The translations under genes and the position numbers were made by a program. From Sialis fuliginosa (lineage: Eukaryota; Arthropoda; Insecta; Megaloptera; Sialidae), in contig OY540812.1 in the NCBI GenBank assembly GCA_961205875.1, positions 3,472,001 through 3,536,000 of the forward strand: DNA of 64,000 bases, read 5' to 3'. Positions 25,490 through 38,975 of the stretch are shown here, piece by piece (within the stretch, counting starts at the first letter, position 1; the number at the start of each line of letters is the position of its first letter). The notes under the pieces were generated by a model. The model was not told the DNA's origin. It made no database searches and saw only the letters and a program-made list of their open reading frames with translations.

Positions 25490-25795
25490 TAAATTTGTTC
25501 GTTCCGTATCTGTCTATCCGTCCGTCCGTCCGTTAAATTTCCTATAATTTGGATCTACAACTTCTGTTGTAAAATATTCCCTTGCATTTTAGATTTACGA
25601 AAAAATAATCAGGTACGTTTTAAAAAAATTTCGAACTAAAATTTTTTTAGTAAAATTGTATAAAAATTAAATGATTAACCAATTCTAAGCAATTTATCTG
25701 AGCATCGGTTTTTATTTAAATTGTTCAATAATTAACCTTTGGTGAATTTTGCACGAGGAAGCACTGTGCATTTACGTGGTAGATGTTTTTTATCT
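25490..25795 (+). repeat. Dispersed repeat family D copy
   Basis: It begins near TTCGTTCCGTATCTGTCTAT with a (CCGT)n run, carries the CAACTTCTGTTGTAAAATAT and TTAAATGATTAACCAATTC blocks, and ends GAGGAAGCACTGTGCATTTA then GATGTTTTT. It abuts an inverted Helitron-like fragment. Confidence 0.6.
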
Positions 25796-25925
25796 AATCA
25801 ATTAACCTATGTCCTTCCTCAGGATACGAGCTATCTCCCTGCGAAATTTCATCAAGATCGGTTCAGCCGTTTAGCCGTAAAAAGGTAACAAATAAACAGA
25901 CATAGACATAATATTAGTATAGATT
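25790..25925 (-). mobile_element. Helitron-like repeat, inverted 5' portion
   Basis: In reverse: TCTATACTAATATTATGTCT, CGGCTAAACGGCTGAACCGA and GAGGAAGGACATAGGTTA. It abuts a family D copy on its left. Confidence 0.68.
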
Positions 25926-26855
25926 CATTATATTTCAAAATTTATTTGTTTATTGCAAAAGAATAAATGGATTTTTTTTTAAATTCATCAGACGTTTTAG
26001 ATAAAAAAAATATGAAAATTATCGTTTGTTTAACGAAATGTTTATAATATTCTTGCTAATTGAAATAGATCAGCATTCAAATATGTTATTTGTTTAAATA
26101 AAAAATCACCTACTTAAATTTAATCACAATATAATTGGTAGCTTAAATAGTTGCCAAGTATATTTATTTAAAACAATTCAACAATTTGAAAACACATATA
26201 AAAAACTCGGGCTTAAGTTCATCCGAAAATATAAAAAAAGTCTATACATTTTCTTAATTAGCGATAAAGAATTTATTAAAAATGTAGTTTCATAAACTAA
26301 TGAATTTTTTTTTTAGAATTCTTATATTTATGATATTGCATTAATTCATTTACTATTTAAAATGAAATAAAGCAAGAATAAAATATAAAAAAAGCGAATC
26401 GGTAACCAGTATATTTAATCATTAATATTTACGATTTAAAAAACCTATAAAGATATTATAAACAACGGCATTTTTAACTAATTAAAGATAAATTAGCTCG
26501 CTAGCGAGAAAGACAAAAATGATAAATCGAAATGCCACAAACCTTGAGTTTCGCTTCATTTGGTTCAGAAATAATTTTATTAAAAAAGCATGCGAAAAAT
26601 TAATATGAATAAAAAATGGCCTCCATCTGTCATTGACGGCCATTCCGTGGGATGATTATTATAACTTTTTATTTATATACTGAAACTCATTTTAGTATTA
26701 AATGTAATTAATTAAATTTCTGATATTTTTAATCGTATGAATAAAGTTGATTTTTTTATGTTTTAAATTTAATTAAATTCAGGTTTGGTATTTGAATCGA
26801 TTATGAATTTCTAGCGTAACATTAATAAATATATACAAAATACTGGTTTTTTGGA

Positions 26856-26940
26856 GTACACTGGTAGAAACGTTGATTCGGACCGAGATATCCTTGTTTT
26901 ATACATAAAAAACAATATTAAGAAACAATAATAAAGTTAG
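26856..26940 (+). mobile_element. Family G MITE, single end
   Basis: ACACTGGTAGAAACGTTGAT then TCCTTGTTTTATACATAAAA matches the ends of 44842-45081. Confidence 0.5.
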
Positions 26941-27444
26941 ATTAAGAGCAGGAACTTGAATGGGAATTTATTTATGGTTCGGGTTCAAGTTCAGGTTCAT
27001 GTTGAAAGAAAATTATTTTGTTCGAAAAAAAAAATATAATTAACAATTAAATATTTTTTGAAGAAGAAAAAAACGTTAATAGCCATTAAAATATTGCTAG
27101 AAAAAGGGCAAAAAATAAAATTAATATTTATATTTTTCAGTTTTTTTTTGCAAATTGAAATGTAATTCAGTTATAGAATTAAAAACGAAATTAAAAAATA
27201 TGTTAATTTTAGTATTGTTGACTTGATAAGTCACATCATACCATAAAATTCAAACATATTTCCAGTATTAGTACATTTTATAATCTCTTTTAAAAACTAT
27301 TGGAGAAAAATATAAAAAATAATTTATTGAAGCTTTTAAAAATATATGGTTACCGGTTATCTATGAAAAAATTCGTATTTAGATTCAGTTTCGTTGACTT
27401 TGAAATATAGCGGTTCGGTTCGGGTTCAGGTTAATGATGATTTT

Positions 27445-27540
27445 GTTACCTTTTCACGGCTAAACCGATCTTGATGAAATTTGGCAGTGGAAGGACATAT
27501 ATGTACTACATTGTATTCCGAATAAAAAACAGCTAGTTTG
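27445..27540 (+). mobile_element. Helitron-like repeat fragment
   Basis: TTACCTTTTCACGGCTAAAC, GATCTTGATGAAATTTGGCA and AGGACATA; an internal piece is deleted relative to other copies. It follows a stretch of GGTTCGGGTTCAGG-like simple sequence. Confidence 0.6.
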
Positions 27541-27699
27541 GTTTCGTTATATTATATTATTTACCTGTGTAAGCAGTATTTTTTAATAATTGTTCACTGC
27601 AACGAGTTTTGAGAAATCGATTGATCTAATATCTACAATATTGTAATAAACAATAATAATTAATAGGACAGGTGTAACTGCAAGTAAGTTGTAGATGTA

Positions 27700-27995
27700 C
27701 AGAGTGGTTTTATGTAAACAACAGTTTGCGAGTGTGTGTGTGTGTGTGTGTGTGTGTAACGGGTGAGCGATGGCGCGGTGTTATGTAACGAATCGATTAG
27801 ACACGTTTAGCAAAGGCGTGAAAGAACAGCATAGTGAGCGGAGCGCGTATTAAAAACTCTACTTCGACTCCTGTTGCCTCTACTCTGTCTGACTCTACTG
27901 ATAGCGAGCGCTCTACTATAGAGATTAGAGTTACGATCACGCACGTTCACGATTACACCTGCCCGATCACGAGAAAAATATTACAATCACGACCG
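27700..27995. other. CpG-rich intronic island with a (GT)n microsatellite
   Basis: A (GT)n run (27733-27758) is followed by GGGTGAGCGATGGCGCGGTG, GAGCGGAGCGCGTATTAAAA, GATAGCGAGCGCTCTACTAT and several CACGATTACA/GATCACGA motifs. The sequence is more complex and GC-rich than its surroundings, has no repeat partner in the window and no convincing frame. It may be an intronic enhancer, an alternative first exon or an unrecognised element. Confidence 0.4.
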
Positions 27996-28073
27996 ATTGT
28001 TTTTCTTTGACTTACGAATTGTGTCGAAAAAAGAAACATTTGCTCTCGTTACGAAATAAGTTAGTTTATGACC

Positions 28074-28435
28074 TATAGTTCAATTTTAAGAGGTGCCGCA
28101 AAGGGGGGGTTCCATTTCCCATTTAAATAACATGGGAAAAAAGTGTCTTTAAAGTCATAACCTTCAATTCGTCTAAAAGGCTCTCACAACTAAAATCAGC
28201 ATTTTAGGTCAATATTCTATAAATATCAATTAAATAGCAATATATAGCCCTACAACTGAGCTATCGGAAAAAGAATGACCCAAGCGACAACTGGTATTAT
28301 TAAAAAATAATTTTATTCTCTACAAAATGACATCTTTAAATTTTTTTTATTAGTTATCACGAATCAGTAATACTAACTTTAGTAATAAAGAATAACGGGA
28401 CCCCCCTTTGCAGCACCTCTTAAAATTGAACTAAA
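28074..28435. mobile_element. MITE with 40-bp inverted ends, about 360 bp
   Basis: The ends are TAGTTCAATTTTAAGAGGTG followed by CCGCAAAGGGGGGG at the left and, inverted, TAGTTCAATTTTAAGAGGTG followed by CTGCAAAGGGGGG at the right. The body is AT-rich and non-coding. Confidence 0.85.
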
Positions 28436-29279
28436 GGGTAATCTTTCAGTAAGGATTTATTTTAGGTCATTAACTAACATATTTTTTTTTACGCACCTTT
28501 ACTAGAATAAGATTGTGAAGAAATATATGTAGGTCATTTAAAAATTTTTGATGCTCGATTTTTAAATTTGTGATAAAAATATTTTCAAGTGTTTTAATTG
28601 GCCGTCGCTTAACCAATCATAACTGTTATATTTACATGATTGGTGGACTGAGTGACATAAATCATCTTTTTAAAAACAGTTATGATGCATGTAAAAAAAT
28701 TGGCACTAAGCCAGATCAAATCCAAAATATGAAATATGTAGAGAGGTTTGATTTTTTCCGATTGGTTAAAATGGAAACGTTCTAATTTTTAACAGACGTG
28801 TTCAAATGAAGCATTTGTATCTTTGGCACTGTTCTGCATGTAATTTATAAATATAATTTATGAGGCTTTAATCCTTTTGAAAATAAACATTGCCCTGATA
28901 ATACATTTGTTTTAGCGAGACTGCGTATATGTATTGTTATATGAAACATTTATCTTCAGTTATTTCAGGAAACAAAATGAAAAAGATATTGCAAAAAGAA
29001 TTTTAAAATTATTTTTTTAAATAAATTAAACGAAATAACTTATGTAGGATTCAGGGCGTTACCTGTCATATTAGTTTTCATAGTCTTTGTTATTTTTAAA
29101 TTAACTGTTCGGAATGTTTATACTTAATAATTGTTAATGACTGAAATACCTCTTTATATAAATTAAAAAATGTCCACTGTAATACATAATTTATACAGCA
29201 TATACATTTATTCATTTTATAACTAACAAAAAAATGTAATTCTTTTTAGTTTGGGTTGAGTGTTGATGAGTCAGTCATA

Positions 29280-29605
29280 TAGGATATAAAAAAGAATGTT
29301 CGTTTGTATGAGGTTTATAAACTCAGGAATTACTGAACCGATTTCAATGTGGTTTTCAACAATAGTTAGATCATTTTTCTGAGCAGTATCGCGGCTATTA
29401 AATTTTATGAAAATGTAAGATTAACATCAAAAGACTAAAAATTTTTTTATCAAGTCGTGTTTTGTTTCCGTGATGTCTTAATTTATGTCTCTTTCAAATA
29501 TTTCATGAAGTCGGAAAAAAACAATTCGTGGTTTGTGTTGGATGGGCATGTCGGGTGGGCATGATTACTTTATGTTAAATTCAATTAATATCCCCGGGTA
29601 ACACA
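29280..29605 (+). repeat. Dispersed repeat family L copy
   Basis: It has a 'GGAATTACTGAACCGATTTC' block, a 'TTCATGAAGTCGGAAAAAA' block and the end ATATCCCCGGGTAACACA. The same order occurs at 38135-38360 and, inverted, within 38976-39540. Confidence 0.6.
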
Positions 29606-30284
29606 CTAATCAACAATAAATATTTAAATGTACCTATATCACCCCATAAATTAAAAAAATTTATTATGTATTTAATTTCATATACGTAAGAATTTCTTTG
29701 TTGCAACGCACCTGTTAAAAATTTTATTTATTTTCAACATTCCAGAGTGAAAACAATATACAAAAACGCATATTGCACATAGTTTTATTTTTAAACACAG
29801 CGCTTGTATTATCATCGGTGTTGAATTGTCTTCAAAAATTGAAGAAAAGAAAGGAATGCAATATAATGCCGCAATAAATTAAAAGCAGAACAAATATAAA
29901 TATATTATGTTAATTGCGTTTGTAGACAAGAAAATTAATATTGTTGGTTAGTCTGAAACATTTCTTGTATAATTAAAATAAACAACCTATAGATACATTT
30001 TAGAGAAAACAAAATGAAACAATAAAATGAAACGTCTTCATTATCTATTGTCTATTTTTCAATCCAGAAATAAAAACTTTAATTATCCATTTTAAAACTT
30101 GGCAAATTATAAGTTAAGAATTGTGACGTAAACGAAATTTATTTTAAATCACAATATAAATTAAAATAAGTGTAAAACTAAAAATATTTCTTTTACAATT
30201 ATTTCAATCGACTTTTGGTTTTTGCAATCTAAAATCCGAGATAAAATTTTATTATAAATATATTTAACCTAACCAATCAATTTG

Positions 30285-30455
30285 TATTTTATTATCTAAT
30301 CAATTTTCGGGATACAAAATAGCTTGTGTCCTTCCTCATGATGTAAGCTATCTTCCTGCCAAATTTCATCAAAATCGGTTCAGTGGTTTAGCCGTGAAAA
30401 GGTAACAAACAGACAGACAGACAGAGTTATTTTCGCATTTATAATATTATTAGTA
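30285..30455 (-). mobile_element. Helitron-like repeat, inverted
   Basis: In reverse: ATATTATAAATGCGAAAATA, (GTCT)n, CGGCTAAACCACTGAACCGA, AATTTGGCAGGAAGATAG and AGGAAGGACACAAGCTA, then TTGATTAGATAA. Its 3' end is missing. Confidence 0.68.
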
Positions 30456-31149
30456 GGCAAAATAGGACATAGAAGGAAAACACCTATAATATTTCATACT
30501 TCTAGGTTCAGAGGTTTGGGCTGTGCATTGATGTGTCAGTGACTTGTGATATCACTTTATAAATATAAGTAAACAATTAAATATAAACGAAACTGACGTC
30601 TTTATAAAATTTAAAAAATAATTCGACTTTCTCTGCAACAAGAAAATAAAGGGTTATATTATTTAAACGAAAAGAAATCTGTTTAATACGCAGTTATTTG
30701 ATTGAAATAATAAATTGGTTCAATTTATGGTACCAGGAACTATTTCTTTCAATAAAAAACGTGTCTTTAATATTAATATATATGTATGTGATTTTAAACT
30801 GTATCTATATGAATTCATGTTATCAAGTTTTTCTGTTGGATATTATAATATATTATAGAAACTATTCGTTTATAGGCATTTCATCATTCGATTTGAAATT
30901 AATTATAATATCATATAACTAAAATAAATCTAAGAGATAATTTCTAAATGAACAGTTTCACCATTTATTAGTTGACATGGATTTGAAATTAAGAAATGTT
31001 CTGTCCCATATTTATACAGTTAATATTAATAACAAAAAATATTCAATTAAATATAATGCCAGTGAAGCATGAAGTGTACAAACATTAATATTATATTATT
31101 ATTGAAAGTAGTGATTGGACAAAATAGTTATTGATGTTCATAATACAAT

Positions 31150-32031
31150 CAGTGGCGTACTATCACATACATAAATAACACATAAAAACTAACATCTCAC
31201 GAACAAAAAATCATTTTATTAAAATTAACTATTTAATTTATATAAAATTAATATTGATCATGAAAAAATTTGAACTCGAGGGTCCCTGAATCACATACAT
31301 ACAACCATTATCTCAATGACGTCTGTGTGTGTGTCTCTATGTGTATCTGTGAACGCTCTACAGCCAAAACAGTGAGACTTACAAACATGAAATTTTAAAC
31401 TTAAGATTCTTGTGTACTCGCTTAAGATAGATGAGAATAGATAGATAAGAAGATGGATAGAGAAATCGGTAGAAATTTTGTACCATAAACATAAACACCG
31501 TATACATTTCTACATTAACTATATCAACTTTGATGATGGTCAAAAATATATGAAATTAGCTCTACCTTAGGTAGGAGCAGTCAGACATAAAACCCATGAA
31601 GAAGAAGAAGGTTAGATAATACAGATTACTGTTATGAAAATCGATAAAACAGGGCACGCGTACAAATGTCATTTTTTTATCTAATGAATTTTTCGGGATA
31701 TAAAGTGGCCTCTGTCCTTCCTCAGGCTGCAAACTATCTCTCTGCCAAATTTAATCAATATTGGTTCAGACAGACAGATCTATTTGTCAATATTTTAATG
31801 AAATCTGACGTTATGGCATTTTTATTATTTCAATATTTTCAATAATTAATAAAAAAATGTTTAAATATTCTCATAGCATTTAATTTATTAATAGTTGGTA
31901 TTCGTGACCTCAGACTGACGAAAAATATCAAAATATCCGTCAGTCCGTCAATCAATGCATTACACGATCAGTCTGGAAATGCTTTGATATGTAAAGGAAT
32001 GCAATATAATTTCGTGACCCGTACGCCACTG
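31150..32031. mobile_element. Possible 882-bp element bounded by CAGTGGCGTAC inverted ends
   Basis: CAGTGGCGTAC at 31150 is mirrored by GTACGCCACTG ending at 32031. The repeats are only 11 bp and no matching flank duplication is seen. The interval holds a Helitron-like fragment at 31660-31790, so it is composite. Confidence 0.45.
31660..31790 (-). mobile_element. Helitron-like repeat, inverted middle portion
   Basis: TATCTAATGAATTTTTCGGG, CCTCTGTCCTTCCTCAGG and ATTGGTTCAGACAGACAGA. To its left, GAAGAAGAAGG...CAGATTACTGTTATGAAAAT matches the internal part of the full copy at 63405-63738. Confidence 0.65.
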
Positions 32032-32039
32032 CGTTTGAC

Positions 32040-33970
32040 TACAGTTGCACCAATCAAATGGAGCGTAATATACAAAACGGTAAGAAGCGATCGAATCTGA
32101 ACATGATATGATATTTATATAGCCGTGAAATTAGAGCACCTAAATTCGACACGACCATATCTTCTTTTGTATATTTTTTTGTCTTAGGTTTAAAACTCGT
32201 CTTGGATTATGATCATTTTGAATATTTCACGCATTTAAAAACCTGAATACGGACGTTAATGTGTTTTTATAATGGTGTAATAAAAACTACTTTAAGTTAT
32301 ATACCATAATTAGATATTATGTTTTGCGAAAATTATATTGTCTTGTGACTATAATAAGTTAAAAAATGTACAAGACGATTTAAAAAGATGTATTTTGTAT
32401 CGTGTAATCTCTTGAAAATAAAATTTATTGAAATAATAACATAGGCGTAGAATTATAAAATAAAATAAAGGCTATTTAAATTATACGTATATACTCGATT
32501 TTTTTTTTGGATACGCTTATGTACATGAATTTACGATTATATGATTTAAAGATAAAACATTTGGTTTGCTTGGGAATAAAAAAATGAGTTTTTTATTAAT
32601 ATATTTTACACTCGTTGAGTATAAAATTTAAAAGCTATTATATTATTATGATTGTTTTTTTTTCACATTAAATTTAATTATTTTAATGTTTTTATTTATT
32701 TAATACCTGACGTTATACAGTATATTTTTCAGTATGTGTTACCCATAAATCATATTTTATTTCAAAGTTCCTTGAAAATACAAAAGTGAAATTTACAAAT
32801 TGTGGCAATTCATTCACAAAAAATAACACAAAAAACAGACCTCCAACGGAGTTTATGATGTTCTCAGTGTTAAATACATGGACTAGGTTTAAATTCTCAA
32901 CGTGGTTCAGGGTAGTTCTTAAAACTGATGCAGGTGAAATTGGGTCTAGTTTTTCATATACATCGATGACGTCAGAAATGCGTTTGAATTATTCATAGAT
33001 TCATTGAATCGATGAAAAGCAATTAGTGAATTAAATATTGAGTAGTTATTGTTTGGGAAACATGTTTTATTATATCCAGAGACGGATTGGCCGTTTTACC
33101 GCCCCTTAGATAATTTTGTTAACAGGGATATACTCGTATTATGTGCTTAGGGATAGAATTTCTACTGTTTCAGGCCAGTTACTGGATGGGCATTTCAGAA
33201 ACTTGATGTAACGCGCAGAAATCAGTTTTGCGCGCTAGCGTAATTTTAAAATCAGTATATCTCGATACTCAAAGCACCTACCATACGGATTTTAGTCTCA
33301 AATTATAGATCTCGATTAGATCTACGAGGTACATGTATAAATCACGATTGAATTGAAAAAAATATCAGTATATAAGAATATATTCTCTACGACCTAACGC
33401 TTTAATTTGTTGTTTTTTAATTTGAATGAAAAAATAAAAAGTAATACGTTAGAATATTAATTTAATAATAATCATTTTATTTAATTTGTATGGTTAATGA
33501 AAACAAAAGAAGTTTCACTTCAACCATGCATTTATGTGGGTGAAGCACACATATTTGGTGGCCCAGCTTATTATTTTTTTGTAATTTTTTTAAAATAAAT
33601 CTTTGTAATATTCACATGTAGATTTTAAATTTAAAATTTCTGATGTAATTTACATACGATGAAATTTTGGCTACAAAGACGGGCATTTAAATCTCATAAT
33701 GATTTGTATTAAAAAAAGAACAAGTAATATAAGTTTTAACATCTAATGTTTGGCACTGAAAACCAATAAAAGTAACAACATTTATGTGAAATATTTCTAT
33801 TAAACCATATTAAATCACATTTTATTTGTGTTTTTTTTTTACAAACGCATCGTTGGGATTTATTTAACCATGTAACGAATAAATAAGATAATACAAAACA
33901 AGCGCCGATAGAGAATTAACAAAACTTGTTTTTTCTACATTTCATATGTAGTATAATAAGTAAAATAATT
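32040..33970. other. AT-rich DNA, little structure
   Basis: I see a TGACGTCA at 32967 and a possible hAT end CAGAGACGGATTGGCCG near 33079. No coding signal is convincing. Confidence 0.45.
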
Positions 33971-34453
33971 AGGGAACATCCATAAATTACCTCCCCCACG
34001 TAACTCCACATAGACAATAACTTTTGCCCCCCCCCCCTTTCCCCCCATCTAATGTTACGTAATGCAGTACCATATATATTACAATAATATGTTTTTTTTA
34101 AACTATTTCAGCATCTGAAGTAAATATATAAACACTCCTCGCATCGTACAACAGCATAGCAATACTCCTAGCACCACCAAGCGGCAAAAATAAATAGTTT
34201 TAGGTTTCTGTCAAACGTAGAGAATTCAATTGCAGTGTTTTTACTTGGAAATTTTAGCTGTAAAAGCAGGTTAGGTTAGGTAAGGTACTGTGCCATAGAT
34301 GTGCACAAAAAAATCATGTGTGTATGTTGCCGTTAAGGCAGGTAAAATATAGGTTAAATTTCGACCATAGGCGACACTAGATAGAAACTATCATATGACA
34401 ATATAGCTGCCCCCCCTCCCCTGAAAGAGTTACGTGGTTTATGAATGTTCCCT
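33971..34453. mobile_element. Family K DNA transposon remnant, both ends present
   Basis: The left end AGGGAACATCCATAAATTAC and the inverted right end AGGGAACATTCATAAACCAC each continue to a CGTAACTC block, with C-runs just inside. Length is 483 bp. A clear target duplication is not visible. Confidence 0.78.
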
Positions 34454-35360
34454 TTTTATTCTTGGAGTAAATCCTTCAAAATTATTGACAAATCTTGTTG
34501 GTACATTTCTTGATACCAAACTAACAATAATAATGGTAATGGAAAATTCTATGTATGATGTTTTATATAGAGAATTATTTAATTTAAAGTAACCTGAATA
34601 AATTGTATAATGTGGCGTCTTGGGTAAATAAATATGTACATTATAATTTGCACATATCATTATATTAAATGTATTATATAAATAGACATTACAATTAAAT
34701 TTTATAAAATGAGGTTTTTAACGATTTTTGGAGATAACATAATACTTAAGTAAATTTATGATAATTTCGCGTGTTTTACATTAAAGATCATTGAATTGAC
34801 CATACAATAGCAAGTGGAGATAGTTCGTTTAAATAATAATTACCTTTGCGTGTTTCAGAAATTAACGTACACAGAAATAAAAAACAATAAAAATGTATTA
34901 ATGCTAACAATACTTTACAAACTTACGTCTAATCCTAAAAAGTGTGGTTAAACTGTCTACTATACAATCATTTTTCGTGTGTATAAGAACTTTGTAATTT
35001 AATTGTTTTTTAAGCAGTAAAAAGATCCCAATACTAGGTTAAATTTAAGAAATATATGCGTATATGTCTATTCTTGACTCTTGGTTATAAGTCGCTATAT
35101 TATATCATCAGAGTCTTTTAACATGCTAATCTGTGAACTCGTAAACCACTGATCCTATTTGCATGCGGTTTTCTTTGATATGTAGGTACGTTATTTGATA
35201 AGATTTTAATCAATGTTTGATTAAAATCGGTTCAGAAGTTCTCAAGTTATAACAATTTTTTGTCTGTACAAGTAATACGAAAACCATATTTGGAAACTGA
35301 AAACTATTTTGAAATCGGTGAAACTGAAGTATCTCTAGATTATATATATATCTACATAAG

Positions 35361-35830
35361 GTACTGGAACCAGTTATGGCCGCTATAAGAGCAAGGTTTA
35401 CTATTTTTGTGATTGACGGGCTTCTTTTTTGTAATTCTCATAAACTCATGTTACTAATAAAACAAGTAACTCTTTATTTAATCAATTTAATTACCAAAGT
35501 TCGCAAAAATAGTTTTTTTTTAAATGATAGCCTTTTATTTTGTTTATGTTTTTTCTCCAGTAATGGATAAAATAAAACACACTTGCTAATGATTAAAAAA
35601 TGATAAGTACTACGATACAAAAGATATAAAAGAAAGAATCGTCAAATTTGAAACAATGTAAAGCAGTTGCTATAATAATACATATAATAAATAATACTAA
35701 TAATTAGTTTAAATGTCCACCATTTTGACACTTATTGGCCGATTGTTATCAAATCACGCTGTAAGACAGTTAAATGTATATAGATTAATATTCAGAAATT
35801 TAATTTAAAAAAAACATTACTAGGGTCACT
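35361..35830 (+). mobile_element. Non-autonomous element, family E copy
   Basis: It starts GGTACTGGAACCAGTTATGG then CCGCTATAAGAGCAAG, contains GATTGACGGGCTTCTTTTTT and AATGTCCACCATTTTGACAC, and ends near ATTACTAGGGTCACTT. It shares extensive sequence with 36571-36970. Confidence 0.7.
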
Positions 35831-36364
35831 TATTTCTTTATATTGTTTTCGGACTACAATGTATTAATAAACGGACATATTTCTAATCATATGTTCTTTA
35901 TAATTATAAATGCTATAAATATTTAAACAATAATAGATAAATAAATGTGTAATTATTGTTGATAAATTGTTAATTATACCGACAGAGTGTAATTTTGTCC
36001 GTGCAGGAATGATGTAAAGTTTTTTTCGCCGTTGTCAAGTTCCTTATTTACTGTCAAGCAGATGACAAAAATAATTACAATTATTTGATAGCAATGATTT
36101 CTATGAATTGTATTAAATGTACCTATTAATAACAATTCACAATTATGGTTGTGTATTTATGAGAATTCATAGAACGAGTAATGGTCAATTATATGTAATT
36201 ATTTCTTAACGAACAGAAAATCTTTAATAGTAATATAATTGTATTATAATAAAAATATTGTACAGCCGATTTGAATTTTTATGCCGTGTGTTCTTGCCCA
36301 CATATTTAGTTATAATTAAATAATTATAATCAAAAGTTTACGTTAATAAATCGTGTTGAAATTT

Positions 36365-36400
36365 ACAGTATAGTCGAACTTCCGTTACTCGATGGTTTGA
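36365..36400 (+). mobile_element. pogo/Tigger-like end
   Basis: TACAGTATAGTCGAACTTCC then GTTACTCGATGG resembles pogo-group Tc1/mariner ends (CAGT...GAACYTCG). No partner end was found. Confidence 0.35.
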
Positions 36401-36570
36401 TTCGAAAATTATTATATTTTTTGTTATTTCATCCGATAAAATAATTTATACTGTAGGTATTTTTATCCAAACCGACGATATATTTTTTAGCAAATTAAAA
36501 AATAAAATTAAAATTCAGGCTGTCAGAATTCTTAATTTGAGTAAGTATCTATATTCGTAGATACAAGTAA

Positions 36571-36970
36571 ATATGGTACTGGCACCAATTATGGCCGCTA
36601 TAAGAACAAGATTTATTGTTTTTGTGATTGACGGGCTTCTTTTTTGTAATTCTCATGTTACTAATGAAACTCTTTATTTAATCAATTTAATTACCAAAGT
36701 CCGCAAATATAGTTTGTTTTTTTAAATTATAGGCTTTTATTTTGTTTATGTTTTTTCTCCAGTAATGGATAAAGTAAAACCAGTAATGAGCACATATTAA
36801 TTTAAATGTCCACCATTTTGACACCTATTGACCGATTGTCATCAAATCACGCTGTAAGACAGTTAAAGGTATATAGATCAATATTCAGAAATGGTATTAA
36901 TCAAATATCAACAAATATTTCTAATTCAGTACATTTAATTTAAAAAGAGCCATTACTGGGACCATATCCA
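36571..36970 (+). mobile_element. Non-autonomous element, family E copy
   Basis: It starts GGTACTGGCACCAATTATGG, carries the same blocks as 35361-35830 and ends near GCCATTACTGGGACCAT. It lacks a stretch of about 100 bp present in the longer copy. Confidence 0.7.
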
Positions 36971-37059
36971 AGACTGTTGCCACGAGTATATTATAATAGT
37001 TATAATTATTATTATAACTAACAGTAATGGACCCCCTCCCCAATAACATATTATATAAG

Positions 37060-37150
37060 ATACAGTAAAACTTCTAAGTATACTGAATTTTCATAGTTTT
37101 TAGTTAAAATAAGTTAAATATACTTAGAAATAGTTAAAATTTTCTATAAA
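37060..37150. mobile_element. pogo-like end with internal inverted repeat
   Basis: TACAGTAAAACTTCTAAGTA followed by TACTGAATTTT, with TATACTTAGAAATAG inverted about 50 bp on. It is short and of uncertain extent. Confidence 0.35.
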
Positions 37151-37547
37151 TACAGAAAGATATTTAAATTGTGATATTTTGTTTGACACGAGGAAACCAT
37201 TTTGTTGATTAACAGTGAACGGGTTAGTTTCAATCAGTGCCTAACAGGGAGAATTTATGATGTTCCATAGCACCTTCAATCTGGCTACATATACCACATA
37301 TTTTTTCCACTTTTTCTGTCTGTTGTAAGAACATTTGTGTTCAATTCAGCGCAGCTGTAGTCAACGGTATTAAGTTACATATAAAATATTTTATTGATAA
37401 AAATACTATATGTGAGGATAGAAGAAAGTATAAAAGTGAATTTATTCATACACGTTTAATATATTATTTTTAAATAATATTTTCCAGATTTTTTAACACC
37501 CACGTAAAAAGAATTGAGTTTTTATTTAAAAAAATATATTATATACT

Positions 37548-37660
37548 AGCAGTTACCCGCGATTTCGTTATTTTTTTGGGATAGAAAGTAGCCTATGTCC
37601 TTCTTCAGGATGCAAGTTATCTCCCTGCCAAATTTCATTAAGATCGGTTTAGCATATGAA
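37548..37660 (-). mobile_element. Helitron-like repeat, inverted 3' portion
   Basis: In reverse it ends CGAAATCGCGGGTAACTGCTAGT, i.e. with the CTAG-T terminus expected of Helitrons, and carries AGGACATAGGCTACTTTCTA and AAATTTGGCAGGGAGATAAC. The middle part seen in the full copy is missing. Confidence 0.7.
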
Positions 37661-38134
37661 TTTTATTTAAATGAATAAATATAATTTTATTTGTTTATAG
37701 TATAATGTACATAATTAAGATAATATAAAAATATTATAACATTTAAAGGATGCAGTATAGTTTATTATTATTACATACAACATCAAAGTTATAAAATAAT
37801 ATCATCGGCTTTTATGTTTAATAGTTATGGAGATTATAAACTATATTAATAAAAAATACATGTTAACAGAGAATGTAGATATTAGAAACATGTTTTAATT
37901 TTAATGAGTATAGGATTCTTCAAAGCGACCCTAAATTGTTTACAACATAATTATAATTAAATAAATAAAAATATATGTATACTTAAATATTGTATATTTA
38001 AATCAATCAAAATTAAAAATATTGTAGAAAATATTATCAAATTTCTAATATTTTATCAAATATAACGTAATTTTTTAAGATAGTTTTAAAACAATCATAT
38101 TGGATTGTTGGTATAGAATATATAATAGATACCT

Positions 38135-38360
38135 ATCTAAAAACAAAGTCCTTCTGTCTGTCTGTTCCCGATTTTCTCAGTAACTACTGAACGGATTTTA
38201 TTCCGGTTTTCACTATTAGATAGAGTATTCTACTAGAAAGGTTAGGTATGTATAATTTGTAGATATTTTGAGTAAATTTCATGAAGTTAGAAAAAACAAG
38301 TGAAACAATGTTTAATTGGTTTATTACAGATTAAATGTATATCCCCGGATAACACCATGA
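38135..38360 (+). repeat. Dispersed repeat family L copy
   Basis: CTGTCTGTCTGTTCCCGATT, AGTAACTACTGAACGGATTT, TTCATGAAGTTAGAAAAA and ATATCCCCGGATAACACC; the same order as at 29280. Confidence 0.6.
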
Positions 38361-38380
38361 AATTGAACGAATTACGTTTT

Positions 38381-38640
38381 AAGATGTTATAAAAATGCAG
38401 TTATGCTATTTTTATAATTTGTTTTTTCATTTTAATAAACTTTGAGAATTAAATATAATACTATGTATATTTAAAACATAAATATAATGTTTTTATTCGA
38501 ACATTTTATAAGATGTTATAAAAATGTAGTTATGCTATTTTTATAATTTGTTTTTTCATTTTAATAAACTTTGAGAATTAAATATAATACTATGTATATA
38601 TTTAAAACATAAATATAATGTTTTTATTCGAACATTTTAT
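38381..38640. repeat. Two-unit tandem duplication, 129 bp
   Basis: Units 38381-38509 and 38510-38640 begin AAGATGTTATAAAAATG and end TTCGAACATTTTA. They are nearly identical, so recent. Confidence 0.9.
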
Positions 38641-38975
38641 CTTAAACAAAAATAAAACCATGTATGTATGTTTTTTTTTGAACAAATAATATCTCAAAGA
38701 CAAACAAATTAAGACACAAGTTTAAATAAATAAAAATTGCCGGAGTACAGTTTCTTGACAAGCGTGAATTTGTCTCAACACCAACACCTGCAGGGCGAAG
38801 TGAATTTTAGCGACACCTCGTATACGTATAATAAAAAATATACTTCTCCATCGAATCAGATAGGTACCAGTTTTATTGAAAAAACAAACATTTTTGTCTG
38901 AAATAAAGTGAACTGACCGGTTTCGAATTTCACAGATGTGTCCGCTGCATTGTTTTAGAGAGATCCATACACAAA

